Shown: positions 44,585-56,049, counted from the first letter of the stretch. The stretch is DNA of 64,000 nt from Tilletia caries (GCA_032718865.1 JALUTQ010000005.1:1364001-1428000); one strand, 5' to 3'. Numbers and translations are program-made. The notes: a model not told the origin generated them from the letters alone.

Positions 44585-46890
44585 GGGGCCAGCTCCGGGC
44601 AAAACTAGAATCGGCTCGGGGCAAAACTTTTTGCTAGGGACAAAACTCCAAAGCGCCGAGGTGGTGTGGAAGATGGGAAGGTGGTGGTGAAAGTGTTGGA
44701 CGAGCAGAACACGTCGAGCTCTTTTGAGCAGCACAGGAAGGCAGCACATATGAGAAAAGGATACTGGATAATGCAGAGATTCATGTCATGAGAAAGAAAG
44801 GTAATGCATACATATGAGAGTTGAGACCGAAGACAAGCCGCAACGCTCATATGTCATCATAAAAGACATGAGTTGACCTTGTGTTCGACGGACTTGCATC
44901 GGCCGCAAGGCTGTGGACAGCGGCTGCAATTATGCCCGGCTTGCATGCAGTTGCTACAATGCCTTGTCTGCTTCCTCGCTTTAGCCTTTGCCAATTCTGC
45001 CGCCGTGAGAAGACGGCCGGTTGCCTTGGTGGCGGCAGCGACCTTGCGCTGCTCCGGGTTTAGAGGGTCCAAAAGACGAGGGAAACGGACATCCTGGAGG
45101 CCCTCATCCGTGCGCCACTGAGGATGTATGCTGGAGAGCGGAATCGGCTGACTGCTCGCGCGTAGTTGACAGAGGGTGTGCGAGCAAGGAAGACCCATGG
45201 TGACCGTGATAATGCAGGTGCATGTAATCACCCCGGTCTCATTTGATCTCCGTGCTGCTTCCACAGTCTGCCGTCCCATTTCGTCCTGCGCCTGGATGAG
45301 CCGAAGCGCATATCTGGAGACGGTATTGGCGACCTCGACGTAAAATCGATCCCCTAGAATATTGATGGGGACTTTGTTGTGATCGTTTGCAATGTCGCTT
45401 TCAATCTGTGTGTGTTGTACCACAAAGTGATTTTTCAAGGCCTGCGTGACGCTGAAAAGGTTTCCGTGACGGGAATGGAGGTATTGCTTGAGGGTTGCGT
45501 GGCAGCCTTCTGCACGGGAAGTTGTACGCGAGCCCATGTGAGGGTGCCTGTTGATGTAAAATGAAACCCACAGATGCTCCGACGATAGTTTAGCGTCCAC
45601 ATAATCGACCAAGTCTTGACGGACATCTCCCCATCGCGTCTCGAGCTGATCTCTTGCTTCTGTAAGACCCTCCGGCGTCGTAGAGTCGCGTAATTCGTCG
45701 AAGTCGGACATAAATTGATGGAAGGATTCCTGGTCGAGGAGCCGAGGTCGCGCCTGCTTCTCGACGTTCTGCCGGACGTGCCACTGACAATGTATGTGGG
45801 CGTAAGATGATTCCAGGGTGTTGAAAAGCGCAGCACCGAGGGCAGCATCGTCATCTGTGACGACTACGTCTGGATTCCAGTCCGGAGCGAGCTGACGAAG
45901 GGCAGAAAGAGCCCAGGAATAGGTCATGGTGGTTTCGTCCGGCAGAAACGCGAGAGCGACAGTGAAAGAGCGGTTGGAACTGGTCATTCCGACCATGTGA
46001 AGGAGGGGGAGCCGATGCTGATTCGTGTTGTATGTTGCATCGATAAGAATTACCGACCCGAAACGACGCAAAAGCCCGAGACCATGCGGATGGGCAAAGA
46101 AAAGTCCTTCGAGCCGCTCAACACCCGCATTTACCGTAGCGGTCTTCGTGATGTGAGGCCATTCCTGTTCCTTGAGCCATTCCAGCAGGGCTTCGGCTGG
46201 GGCTCGTCCGTGCAGAACTTCGCGTCGATGCCGCTGCAAAAGGTTGGAGATGTCCTTGCTGGTGACCACAAGCGGAATGGGACGTTGAACCAGCATGGAA
46301 ACGATTCGGGAAGGTCGTGTTCCATGGCGAGCGAGTTCGATGATCTGATATTTTTGTTGCGACATCGATGCGACGCTGGATGGCATGGGCCAAGGGACTG
46401 GTGGAAGCAAGATGGTTGTGAGACGCGTTCGTTACCGCTGTAACCCATTTCCCCTCGTGATTGACCTTGAGACGAACACGAAACGGACATCCGGATTTGG
46501 CACTGGACGTTTTGCGCTTTCGGGTCTGATCAGTCAGATCATGGGAGTTCTTGTAGCCGCCCTGCTTGTGACAGCCCATGGTAGAGATAAATGCCTTTGC
46601 TTGATGCGTACGTCCGTACGTCGTCACTGCATAGCCTTCCATCTGCGCCCAAGTCTGGAGGTAGGCCACCCCTTCTTGTTTTGTGTCGAACGATTCGTCG
46701 TTGGGGGGCGGAAGCAGCATGTCGAAGACTGATGGAAGATGAAGAAGATGTGGTAGACAGACAGAAAAAAAGAAAAAAAGAAGCAGGAAGGAGGTCACCA
46801 AAAGCGACAGGTGTCGCGTGTCGTCGGCGTTTTGCCCGTAGCAAAAAGTTTTGCCCGTAGACATTTCTAGTTTTGCCCGGAGCTGGCCCC
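44585..46890 (-). mobile_element. Mutator-like (MULE) DNA transposon, 2306 bp, with TIRs and 9-bp TSD
   Basis: The outer 26 bp (44585-44610 and 46865-46890) are perfect inverted repeats beginning GGGGCCAGCTCCGGGC; similarity continues in a second block with GGGCAAAAC motifs to about 62 bp. TCAAAAGTT flanks both ends (44576-44584 and 46891-46899), a 9-bp duplication typical of MULEs. It encodes one transposase on the minus strand and lies inside the leader of the LINE-like element. Confidence 0.93.
44857..46720 (-). pseudogene. MULE transposase with FAR1-like N-terminus and SWIM finger, one frame break
   Basis: Starts MLLPPPNDESF at 46720. The N-terminal part has a FAR1/WRKY-GCM1-like fold signature (AQMEGYAVTTYGRT, SGCPFRVRLKV, ASHNHLAS). 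A five-base A run (plus 46351-46355) then shifts frame by one, and the catalytic part follows: VILIDATYNTN (first Asp), VVVTDDDAALGAAL (second Asp), CQWHVRQN, SRAEGCHATLK (Glu). A SWIM finger CTCIITVTMGLPCSH and a CCHC-like tail CSNCMQAGHNCSRC close it at 44857. The triad DDE and SWIM are intact, so only the run-length change separates this from a full transposase. Confidence 0.9.
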
Positions 46891-46916
46891 TCAAAAGTTA
46901 GGGTTCAACACACAAC

Positions 46917-47454
46917 ACGACCCACAAACGCACGCATATGGTCACACGGCACCACATACACCCGGACGCCCCTCCCCCATCTTTACGCTAACTTCACGTG
47001 GAACGATACATCCCCCTTTCTCCTCTTTATCTCGCTCTCTCGTCTTCTTGATCTTTTTGCTCTGCCCCTTATACCTTCCTTCCATCCATCATCTTGTGAT
47101 CTTCCACTCCTCCCCAGACCTCATCTTCTGCTCGCTTCACTTATCTGTTGTTCTTCTTTCTCCTTACTCTCTCCTGACTCTTTGTGTACCAGTATGCTCG
47201 CCCCTTCTCCCCTTTGGCGTGTTGCTATATATGCCCATCCGTTTCCAGGTTGTGCGCGTTTCGAGGTCTCACCCTGATGCGGATGCGGTGATGGAATGAA
47301 TGAATGTCCGAGCGAGGTTCATGCTCAGTCGCCATCTCGCCGCACTCGGTGTCGAAGTTCTTACTCGCCACCACCATCATCGACATTCCTGCTCGTACCT
47401 TACATACACACTTCCTTTCCCAGGCATTGTACTGAAGCAGTTCGCAAAGAAAAA
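46917..47454. promoter_or_regulatory. Promoter/leader of the SDR gene
   Basis: About 540 bp, C/T-rich (46980-47200) with a CTATATAT element near 47224. No gene supported. Confidence 0.4.
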
Positions 47455-48546
47455 ATGACTCGCTCCCTCACCGACGTCCGCGCCGCGAACCTGCGCGCCG
47501 CCTCCGCCCTAACCTCCGCCTCGCCCTCCATCATCCCGCTAGCCATCCTCCTCGGCGGCACCTCCGGAATCGGGCTCGCGACCGCCTACGCCCTCTCGAC
47601 CGCCTTCCGCGGCAAGATCCACCTCCTCCTCAGTTCCCGCTCGGCCGCCCGGGGTAAGGAGGCTATTGAGGGTTTACCGTTCCCGCCGTCGGTGGAGAAT
47701 GGGGGCAGTGCGGAGTTTGTGGAGGTTGATGCTAGTTCGATGAAGTCTGTTGTTGGGCTGGGCAGGGTGTTGAGGGGGAAGGTGGAGGAGAGGAGTGGGG
47801 GGAAGGTGAATTACCTTGTGCTTAGCTGTGGACAGCTTGTCTTCCAGGTGAGTTATATGTAACAAGGAGCGCAGGGCATTTGGAGGGTTTCTCTGACACT
47901 TGGAGGTAAACGCATCTCGCAGGGCTCGGATCGTACGGAGGAAGGCATCGAACGCAAGCTGGCGATGAACTACTACGCCCGCTTCGCCCTCGCCGAAATG
48001 CTCAGCCCCAACCTGGAAAAAGCCTCACAAGCCAACGAGCCCGCACGCGTCATCTCGATCCTCGCCCCCGGCCGCGGCGGACCCATCGACACCTCCGACT
48101 TCGGCCTGGCCAAAGAAGCCGAAATCAGCGGGAAGAGCATGATCCGCTTACCCACCTGGCTCCGACAGGCCGAGATGGCCGGTGTGACGTATGGCGACTG
48201 GGCGACGGAGTATTTGGCCGAGCGACATGGGCGGGTGAGCTACATCCATACCTACCCGGGCATCGTCAAGACGCCCGTCATGGGCTCGATGCCGTTCCTC
48301 ATCCGTCTCCTCTCCGCGCCCATCTTTGCCCTCGCGGGCATCTCGTCCGAGGAGTCCGGTGAGAATCACGCGAACTATCTGTTGGATGATGAGGGTGCTA
48401 TTAAGGGAGGGGGTGCGTTCTTTCGGGGGCCGAAGGGGCAGGAGGTGCAGCGGACGCAGATTAAAGGGTTGGAGGGGGAGGAGAGGAAGCAGAAGATTGC
48501 TGAGCTGTGGCAGCATACCGTCGAGGTGACGGGTATTGACGCCTAG
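47455..48546 (+). CDS. Short-chain dehydrogenase/reductase-like protein
   Basis: Two exons (47455-47847 and 47923-48546), phase-0 intron, 338 residues. The dinucleotide fold motif is LLGGTSGIGLATAYAL, followed by LLLSSRS, a VDASSMKSV adenine-pocket block and NYLVLSCGQ in place of NNAG. The region normally holding the catalytic YxxxK reads TYGDWATEYLAERHG, with no Lys at +4. Fungal SDRs of this shape exist, and many lack the classical pair; whether it reduces a substrate is open. The C-terminal half has THYPG-like YIHTYPGIVKT as in retinol-dehydrogenase-like members. Confidence 0.85.
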
Positions 48547-48768
48547 GACGCTCTTGTCCATGGGCCATGGCCCACTTCCCACTTCCCACCAACCAGCTTC
48601 TTCCCGTACGCGATTTGATTCATTCTGTCTCCCTAATTCCTATGTACCAAAACGTCGCGTCTTCAGGCTTCGCATCAATATGACAGGTTTTCAGCATCTC
48701 TTACTCATCCGGACCCTTCTGCAGCTGCTCCCAGCAAAATGAATGCCCTATTGGAGTTTGCATTTTCT

Positions 48769-51164
48769 TCAATCTTCGAGAACCCGGCCGACGAGCGAAC
48801 GTTGTACGTCCGCATCGGAACCAAGCCGGGTCGCCCAGAACGGTCCGATGGCGGCCTGCAGGGATATGGCGAGGGGTTGCTCCATCGCTTGCACGTCGAC
48901 GTCCTCGCCCGCGTTCAGAGATCCTTGCGGTGATGCAGAGCTGGGGAAGATGGTCACGATGCAGGTCTGGAAGGGAGGGGGGGGGGGGGGGCGTTTGGAA
49001 GAAAGTCGACAGACCGGTCAGAGTCACAAAATGTCTCGAAAAGAAAGGATAACGACAGAACTCACCTTGACCTCCCGCGTCAACGCCGCCACTTCCTCCT
49101 TAATTCTAAGCCTGCTCAGCTGACTCAAACCATACCCCGCCGAACGCTCGTACCGCCTCGTCCACTCTCCGATCCGTTTCAGCAGATCACTCCTCCTCCG
49201 CTGTCGCAGCGTGCCCCCATTATCCTCGTCCTCGTCCTCATCCGCAGCAACGTCCGCCTCCGGACCGAAAAGAGCCAATCGAGCGGCCTCCCGCCCGATC
49301 CTTCTGAGCCCAAGTAACGCACCCAACTTCGTCCCCGGACTCTCCTTCGGTCCATTCGACCCCGCCCCTGCAGCAGCATTACCGTCCCCCACACCGAGCG
49401 CAAACATATCCTCGTCCTCAACCCGACGTTCAAAGCCGATACTCTCCTCCAAGCTCGGAAGTCCCGCCGTGAGCGCCTTGAGCAAAGTCCGGACGATGCG
49501 CGGGCGCAGACCTGGGTATGCGCGTGCGTGGGATTGGACGAGGTGCGCTAGAAGGGCCGAGGCGTAGGTGCGGAGCTGGTAGGTCGCGGCGTGCGCTGCT
49601 GCTGTTGCGGCCGCGGGAGCGGCGTCTTTGGATTCGGAAAGTTGGCGGGCTCGAGAGGTGCCTAGGTTGGGTGGAGCGGCTGGTCCGAACGCTGTCTGTG
49701 CTGAGAGGGGTGGACTCAGGGATGCACAGAGGAGGACGGAGAGCACGGTGGGAAGGAGTTGATGGAGCTGAGGCAGATAGGAATGTTGTCTCAGTAACTC
49801 TCTTCGGCATAGAATCCATGGCGTTCCGTCGAAGCATCACTCACATATGGCTCCACATACAAGCTGTCGTTGAAGCTCATTGCGTGGATGACATTGAGCA
49901 TGACCCGGAGAGCCACCGTATCACCCGCAGCGGCGTTCATCCGATCTTGCGCCGACGAATCTGTCTGAGACGCAGAGGACGAAGCGAGGGACCACTGCCC
50001 GCGCAGACATGCGACGACTTTCTCCCCGATCCATTGCACCAGGTAAGGCAGTAGAGGATGTAGACCCGGATCGGACCGCAACGAGGCAAGACCGGCGTCC
50101 CGGACTGTGTTCCCTGACGATCTTCTCGAGAAGAATGTGAGAGTCTGTTGAGCGTTGGAAGATTGAGCGGCTGCATTGGCAGCGTTCACCCCGCCGTCGC
50201 CCGTTTTAGTACTACTGCCCCCAATCTTGTGCCCGGCAGCGTCGACCATGATAATATCAGGATCGCTCTCCACCTGCGCCCCCTGACCATCCTCATCCTC
50301 GTCCTCATCCTCGTCGTCCTCTACGTCGGCACTGGCGGGTGGGCTGACGATGGCATTGGTCAGTCGCTCGAAGTATAGCTGAAGTTCGCGGGAGAGGACG
50401 TGTTTGATGAGAGGCTTGATCTGGGCTGTTCCTGCGCCCATTGTGGATGTGCCGACTCCAGCTGCGCCTGCGCCTGAGGACCCGTTCGCAGTGATGCCCC
50501 CAGAACCGGACGCCGAGTCAGGTAAAGGCCCACTGGCGCCAAGTAAGCGCCCGGCAGCCGCCGCTCCGGCCGTTCCGAAGGCAGAGGTAGAGGTGGGCGC
50601 GCGCTGGGGTACGTTCTGGGGTACGTCAGGTACCACACCCTCGATCGCAAGCCAGTGCGCCTCCCAGCCGACTCCTCTCCCCTTGGCGAGTTTAGGCGCG
50701 GCATCGAGGATCTTCTCAAAGTCGATCTCGTCATCCGCAACGTAGTGAATTGGGCCTGTGGGCGTCTGTACCCGGCGGAACGTGGGGCCCAAGGTGGAGG
50801 GATGTCCAACGGTACCTGTCCCGCCCACCGCAGCATTGTTCGTCCCCGCGCGCGGGAAGGTCGTCGTAGAAAAGGGCAGGAACCCGTAGATGGGTTCCAC
50901 ATTCCGTGCCCTCAGCGCAAGCTCGACGTCCTGCGTGCTCAACGCGCCGCGCTTCGCATGGCGCATGTACTTGGCGGCCTCCTGGATGATGTCGCGCAGG
51001 CGGTACTCGACATCGGCGGCAAAGGCGACGGCTACGTTGTCGCGCAAGGGTGCGATGCCGAGACCTTCTGCTGCGTCGCGGATCGTGTCGGTCGGGTAGA
51101 GGACGGAGGAGGATGCTGAGCTTGAGGCTCCCGCGCCGAACTGGTCGCCTGTGCGAGGCGGCAT
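48769..51164 (-). CDS. TAF6: TAF6, TFIID/SAGA histone-fold subunit
   Basis: Three exons (51164-49845, 49767-49066, 48966-48769) give 739 residues. The start MPPRTGDQ precedes a histone fold (YPTDTIRDAAEGLGI, LRDNVAVAFAADVEYRLRDIIQEAAKYMRHAKRGALSTQDVELALRARNVEPIYGF). A TAF6 middle block includes PTGPIHYVADDEIDFEKIL and LAKGRGVGWEAHWLAIEG, then disordered linkers and a HEAT-repeat region (VLSRELQLYFERLTNAI, PLLPYLVQWIGEKVVACL, RPRIVRTLLKALT). It pairs with TAF9 in TFIID and SAGA. The last intron has a long G/C homopolymer in its pyrimidine tract (about 48977-48992). Confidence 0.94.
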
Positions 51165-51359
51165 TGTTTCGCTTTCCTTTCCCACCAGAGTCCGTTCGCG
51201 CGCGCACTGCTCTTCAGGCTGTGGTGTTGCTCTCCCAAGTGGATTGGCGATGATGGACGTCGAGGACAAGGGATTCGTTGATGAGAGATTTCTTCCAGCC
51301 TCGGTCTGCGCGACTACCAGCAACCCAAGCAGGCAAGCGGTTAGCGGAGAAGTTTACGG
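51165..51359. promoter_or_regulatory. Shared TAF6/CUS2 promoter
   Basis: Only 195 bp separate the two divergent start codons, so a shared bidirectional promoter is likely. Confidence 0.6.
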
Positions 51360-52981
51360 ATGTCATCTTCAAGTTCGACCCCTGCGCGCGGCGGGCCTGC
51401 GAAGCGTTCTGCGGCGGACGCAGCATCGACCGAGGGAAGCTCAAGCTCAAGCCCAGGCTCAGGCTCAGGCTCAGGCTCAGCATCAGGCAGCCGCAGCGAA
51501 GATAGAAATCAGAACAAGCGACCGCGGCCGAACGAAGGCGGGAGTCATAATGGCAGCAACGAGGAGAAGAATGCGTCTGGCGGTGCCTCCCAGCCTCCAA
51601 CGCGCGGGCCGAAGCCGGTGACATCGGTCTACGTCTCGAATCTGCCACTCGACGCAACGCAGGACGAGCTCGCGACGGCCTTCAGTCGGTACGGCGTCCT
51701 CCTCGAAGACGACGCTGGTTCGGCTGCGAACCGGATCAAGCTGTACAGGGACGCAGCGACGGGCATGTTCACTGGCGATGCGCTGATCACGTACTTCAAG
51801 CCGGAGAGCGTGGATCTGGCGGTGAGCGTGTTGGATGAGAGCTGTCTGCGCGCTCATCTGGGTCAACGCGAGCCTATCATGCGTGTCAAGCGGGCCGAGT
51901 TCGGGAAGGACAAGGACAAGGACAAGGACAAGGACAAGGACAAGAACGCTGGCTCGGGCTCGGCTGGGTCGAGTCGACAAAGTGCACCAGCCTCCAAGAA
52001 TGGGGCATCGCGACCGGTACCGTCCGCAACTGATGGGGAAGCGAAGGCGAAGGCGAGTGCGCAGCAAGGCTCGAGCAACGGGGGTTCGGGCTCGCATGCG
52101 GAGCAAAGGGACTCAGGGCGGCGGCAGCTCACGGAGTCGGAGAAGCGCAAGGTACAGAGGCGCATGGCGAAACTGCAAAGGTAAGCTCGTGCTGGCTTCT
52201 TGTTGTGCGTTTTCTTAGATACATGCGATGAATGCACCGACTGAATTCGTACTCGCAATCACAGCAAAACGGACGGATGGGAGAGCGACACGGACGAAGA
52301 AGGACCGGGCCCAGGCATCATCAACAACACAACAACATCGACAGGCGCTCCCGGTCAAATTCCGACGCTTTCCGGCGATCTGTCGGTTGTGGATCCTGCA
52401 TTGGAGAACAGTCGGACGGTGGTGTTGACCAAGATGTTCACGTTGGCGGAGCTGGACGAGGACCCGACTCTGTTGCTCGACTTGAAGGCCGATGTACGGG
52501 AGGAGTGCGAATCTTTGGGTCGAGTTACCAGCGTGATGCTGTATGACGTGAGTTGCTTGCGATGTGTCGAGGAAAACGCAGTCCATACATGACTCTGATT
52601 CTCTTCACGCCTCTCTCCAACCGAGCAGAAAGAACCAGAAGGGGTGATGTCGGTCAAGTTTGCGGATGTTACAGGGGCCAGGGCATGTGTAGCAGTGAGT
52701 TCCTCCTCAGTCCTCCGATCCTCCCGAACCCTGCTAGCCTCCAAGCTGACGAGACGGCATCTGCTTCTTCGCTGCAGAAAATGAACAAACGGTACTTTGC
52801 AGGGCGTACGATTACCGCGTTCCTGTGCCATGGCAAGCCGCGCTATCGACGGACGGGTGTGGGCGAGGACTCGGATGATGAGGCTGCGGGCACGGACGAG
52901 GTGAAGCGGATCGATGCCTTTGGGGCCTGGCTCGAAGGCGGCGGCGATGCTGATGATGGACAGCAAGCCCAGAACCGGTGA
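51360..52981 (+). CDS. CUS2: CUS2/Tat-SF1-type U2 snRNP splicing factor with RRMs
   Basis: Starts MSSSSSTPARG. A disordered Ser/Gly-rich leader precedes RRM1 (TSVYVSNLPLDATQDELATAFSRYG, RIKLYRDAATGMFTGDALITYFKPESVDLAVSVLDES). A lysine/aspartate repeat (KDKDKD...) and a basic linker KRKVQRRMAKLQR follow. After an intron an acidic, Trp-containing stretch (TDGWESDTDEEGPG) comes before RRM2 (TVVLTKMFTLAELDEDPTLLLDLKADVREECESLGRV, VMSVKFADVTGARACVA, KMNKRYFAGRTITAFLCHG). Four exons, stop at 52979-52981. Tat-SF1/Cus2 aids U2 snRNP entry via SF3b contact. Confidence 0.9.
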
Positions 52982-53304
52982 TTTGTGTGATGAGAACGGG
53001 TCAGAACTCAGAAGCCAGACAGAAATCGACCGATGGCTTCCTGCTGATCACCAGACTCCGACTCATCTCGTGACTCGTCCTGCGTCGTTGCTGCGTCGGT
53101 GCTGCTTGCTGCTCCTGCTGCTGCTGCTGCTGCTCCGCCTGCCTGCCTGCTGCCTGCCCTGGTGTGGACGCGTTTGCCTTGCTTCGGTCCGCGGACCGCG
53201 ACTGTATGGCGCGCCGTTTTGATACACCTATTTTTGACAATTGACATTTGATATTTGGCATTTGACATTTGGCATTTGACATTTGACATTTGACATCGAA
53301 ATCA
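52982..53304. repeat. CUS2 3' flank with ATTTGACATTTGGC-type repeats
   Basis: A CTG/CTC-rich run near 53100-53145 and a degenerate array of the 7-mer (A)TTTGAC/TTTGGC at 53234-53296. No gene. Confidence 0.7.
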
Positions 53305-53356
53305 TCTCATGAGAGGGTCTCATGAGAGGGTCTCATGAGAGGGTCTCATGAGAGGG
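53305..53356. repeat. Four tandem 13-bp repeats (TCTCATGAGAGGG)
   Basis: Four exact copies of TCTCATGAGAGGG, each containing the palindrome CTCATGAG. The array ends exactly where a hairpin begins. Confidence 0.95.
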
Positions 53357-53395
53357 ATTACTCTTTGAGCGACCGACTGACGGTCAAAGAGTAAT
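53357..53395. repeat. Perfect 12-bp inverted repeat (hairpin)
   Basis: ATTACTCTTTGA and TCAAAGAGTAAT flank a 15-nt loop. It directly abuts the 13-bp array and precedes the gypsy relic, so it may be an element end. Confidence 0.85.
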
Positions 53396-53399
53396 ACTC

Positions 53400-55950
53400 T
53401 TGCCGACTCAGATACATATGTCCGAGACACCCACTAGTCTGGCACAACCAGCTGGCAGTTACCTCGTCTTCCACTCCGGCCCAGGCGTCGACGACCTCAA
53501 CATCTCTCTTGCTCGAATCACAGACCCTGGATATCATCCTCGAGCGACAAGATGGCTTCAACCAGCGCCTCGGCCAGGTGAAACATGCCGCCCCCATCTC
53601 CACCATCTCTTCTGCTCTTGGCCCGGGTCCGACGACTACTTCTTTTGCTTCCGGCCCAGGCCCGACCTCACCCTCTCCTCCGTCACTCCATCCATTTGTG
53701 ACCACTCGACACTCGTCGCCAAGGCCGTCATGTTTCCTTTCCCCATCAGACACCGTCCACACTCCACGCCACCAACGCTTCAGAATCGGCAAGTCTGGCA
53801 GCCGTCCGGTGGTCTATGGGGTCAAGCTGCTTTTACCCCATGGCGTCCTTCCGGTACCGGCGCCACGCCTTCAATCCATCCGGCTCAAGAGGTTCACACA
53901 GCTCCGGACACTGCCTCGGCCACTGCCTCGACGAACAACGACGACGGCGTCACCCCCTTCCCAGTCTTCCGCGCGCTGCCTCGGGAGGTCAAGGAGACGT
54001 TCCACCGGATCATGGAGGCCATGAGCACGACGACCTGCGACTTTCTTCAGACGGCCTCACCCTCACAGCTGCCGGAGGACGCCCTTCAGCGCATAGCCGT
54101 TCAGGCTGGAACCACCATTCCACACCCCCTTCTCCCCGAAGGATCCGACTTCGGCATCAACGAGGCCTGCCCTGCTGCTGAGGGCACCGCCACGTCAGTT
54201 CCGAACACCGTCGCTCCGGCTTCCTCAGGGATGGAACCCAGCCGTAATGGCGACCATTCCGATTATCCTGAAAGACGACGCCGCCGCCTGGCACGAAGGC
54301 GTCACTCTCGAGGAGGCGGAGTCGCTAGAGACCTACGAAGCTTGGGCCGAGGCCGTGCACGAGGCATTTCCGGTGAACACCACCGCAGTCCACACTCCAC
54401 ACAACGACGCGGGGCCGGCGTCCTCAGCTGAAAGCCCGAACAGGAGACCTCCATCGGTTATTACTTCCGCAAGCTGTTGGCTCTTCGGACTGCATACGGC
54501 CACGATCAGTCCGACGCTGCTCTCGTGACGGACATGAAGGATGGGTTCTCCACCTCGTTCGTCAACTTGCTGCGCATCGCCCAGACCGATTCGACGCTGA
54601 AGCAGCTGCGGCCTGAGCAAAGAGAGCTCAAGACTTCCACGTCTTACCGTCGTTTGCGCATGGCCTTTGCGGTTTGCCTGGGTCGCGACTTCATCGACGC
54701 GAAGGAACTTTTGGTCTCACCAGTTCGGGGCCAAGGTCGGATGGGTCGCTATACCTTCCAGGCCAATGAGCGTGAAGCGTCTTCCGGGGCTATATGGTCG
54801 GGAACCGGAGCTCCTCGCGGCGTCTGACATCGACCTCTTCGCCGGCGAGCAACGCTGGGTTACGTTCCGGTCGGGGCTCATCGCCTGTCTCCAGACGTCG
54901 ATTACGCCGTCATCTTTCACCTCTCGACCGTGCTGGACGAGTGGGTGCGCCTCTTTGGTCCCGCTGGTTTATTCCGTCACGCGCCCTTTGGTCACATTCT
55001 GCTGGGGTTTTGTGGATCTTCGCCGTTCCATCTTCGGAAGGGCACGGTCGTCGCGGACGCGTATGCGGCCCGGGTCGGGAACGTCACGACGGACGCTGGA
55101 GAACTCTTTGCCTTGGAACCCGCTCGGTCGGCGGTAGCCACAGCTGGGACCTCTTCTTCTGAGCTTACCTCGTCCGACGTCGAGCTAGCCCTGCCCTTGG
55201 ATGCTTTCGAGTTGGCCGACGCTTCCGGGTCCAGCCTTACCGCTGACGCCGGCGTCTCCGGGGTCGACGATCGTTTCCGAGTCGGCCTCGATGCTTCGGG
55301 CGTTCCATATCCGGACATCGTGGCCTTGCTCCGACATGGCAATCAAGAATCAACCTGATGCCCGACTCTACCTTGCGCTCGCTCTTATCTTGAGACGTCA
55401 TCGAGCCATCAACCAGCCCCGTTTCTTTCCCGGTGGTCATGGTCCGCCAGAATGGGAAATGGCGCTTCTGCGTGGATTAACGCACGAGGGATGCCAATAC
55501 GATTCTGGATCGGTGTCCACTCCCTACTATCGACTCGATCTTCCAAACCCTTTCGAGCAAGAAGGTGTTTAGCTCCCTCGATGCCATCCGCGGCTACCGT
55601 CAGCTCTGGGTCATGGAGTCAAATCGATGCGCCGCCGCACGAGAGCTTCAGAAGCAGCGATACGATGGTAAGCGTGCGCCGGCTCCACCTTTGGCCATCG
55701 GGTACCCCATCCTGAACGTGGAGCAGCTCGTTTTTGCGCCAACTGATGTAAACCCCTTCGTCACTGAACGTGAGCGCATGGCCGGCTTGGCTCGTGGTGG
55801 TCGGTCGTCGGCTTCGCGTGGGCTCCATGATTCTGCGGTGGTGGTCGGTGGATGATCCTCTTGGCTCCCCCGCTCTGGACGACGAGTTGGCTCCCGCTGC
55901 TGTTCCTCGCGTTCGACGGGCGCCACGCACTCGTCCAAGGGAGCGTGAGG
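53400..55950 (+). pseudogene. Ty3/gypsy relic with degraded gag and large internal pol deletion
   Basis: Pieces in changing frames resemble gag (AAAWHEGVTLEEAESLETYE with ETSIGYYFRKLLALRTAYG later, near 54250-54560). Near 55550 an RT palm start is clear (SSKKVFSSLDAIRGYRQL), but about 30 codons on it becomes integrase C-terminal-like (ARELQKQRYDGKRAPAPP, 55640), so most of RT, RNase H and integrase is missing. A basic stretch near 55900 (PRVRRAPRTRPRERE) ends it. No LTR pair was found. Confidence 0.65.
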
Positions 55951-56049
55951 AGTGCGGGCGCAGGGAGTGATACCCAATCGTCGGACAGGCCAAGGTCGAC
56001 GATGGCCAGTGCGTGAAGCACCTGCGAGCGAGCAAGAGGTGCAGATTGA

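Larger units (their letters stand above)
42861..46916 (-). mobile_element. Gag-only non-LTR (LINE-like) element carrying a nested MULE
   Basis: The 14-bp word GTTCAACACACAAC flanks the block at 42861-42874 and 46903-46916, a LINE-style target duplication. Between them, on the minus strand, the element starts CCTAACTTTTGA (from 46902), has a ~70-nt leader interrupted by the DNA transposon 44585-46890, a gag-like ORF1 (44521-43118), about 240 nt of 3' sequence and an A5 end at 42875. Without the nested transposon and its 9-bp duplication it is 1713 bp. No endonuclease or reverse-transcriptase coding is present although the 5' end is kept, so it is an internally deleted or inherently non-autonomous copy. 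Confidence 0.75.

Noticed and set aside
53305..53356. CRISPR-like array
   Set aside because: Four direct 13-mers with no spacer.
53400..54431. 343-residue open frame as an intact gene
   Set aside because: It is Pro/Ser/Arg-rich and the recognisable gag fragments nearby are in other frames, so it is relic sequence.
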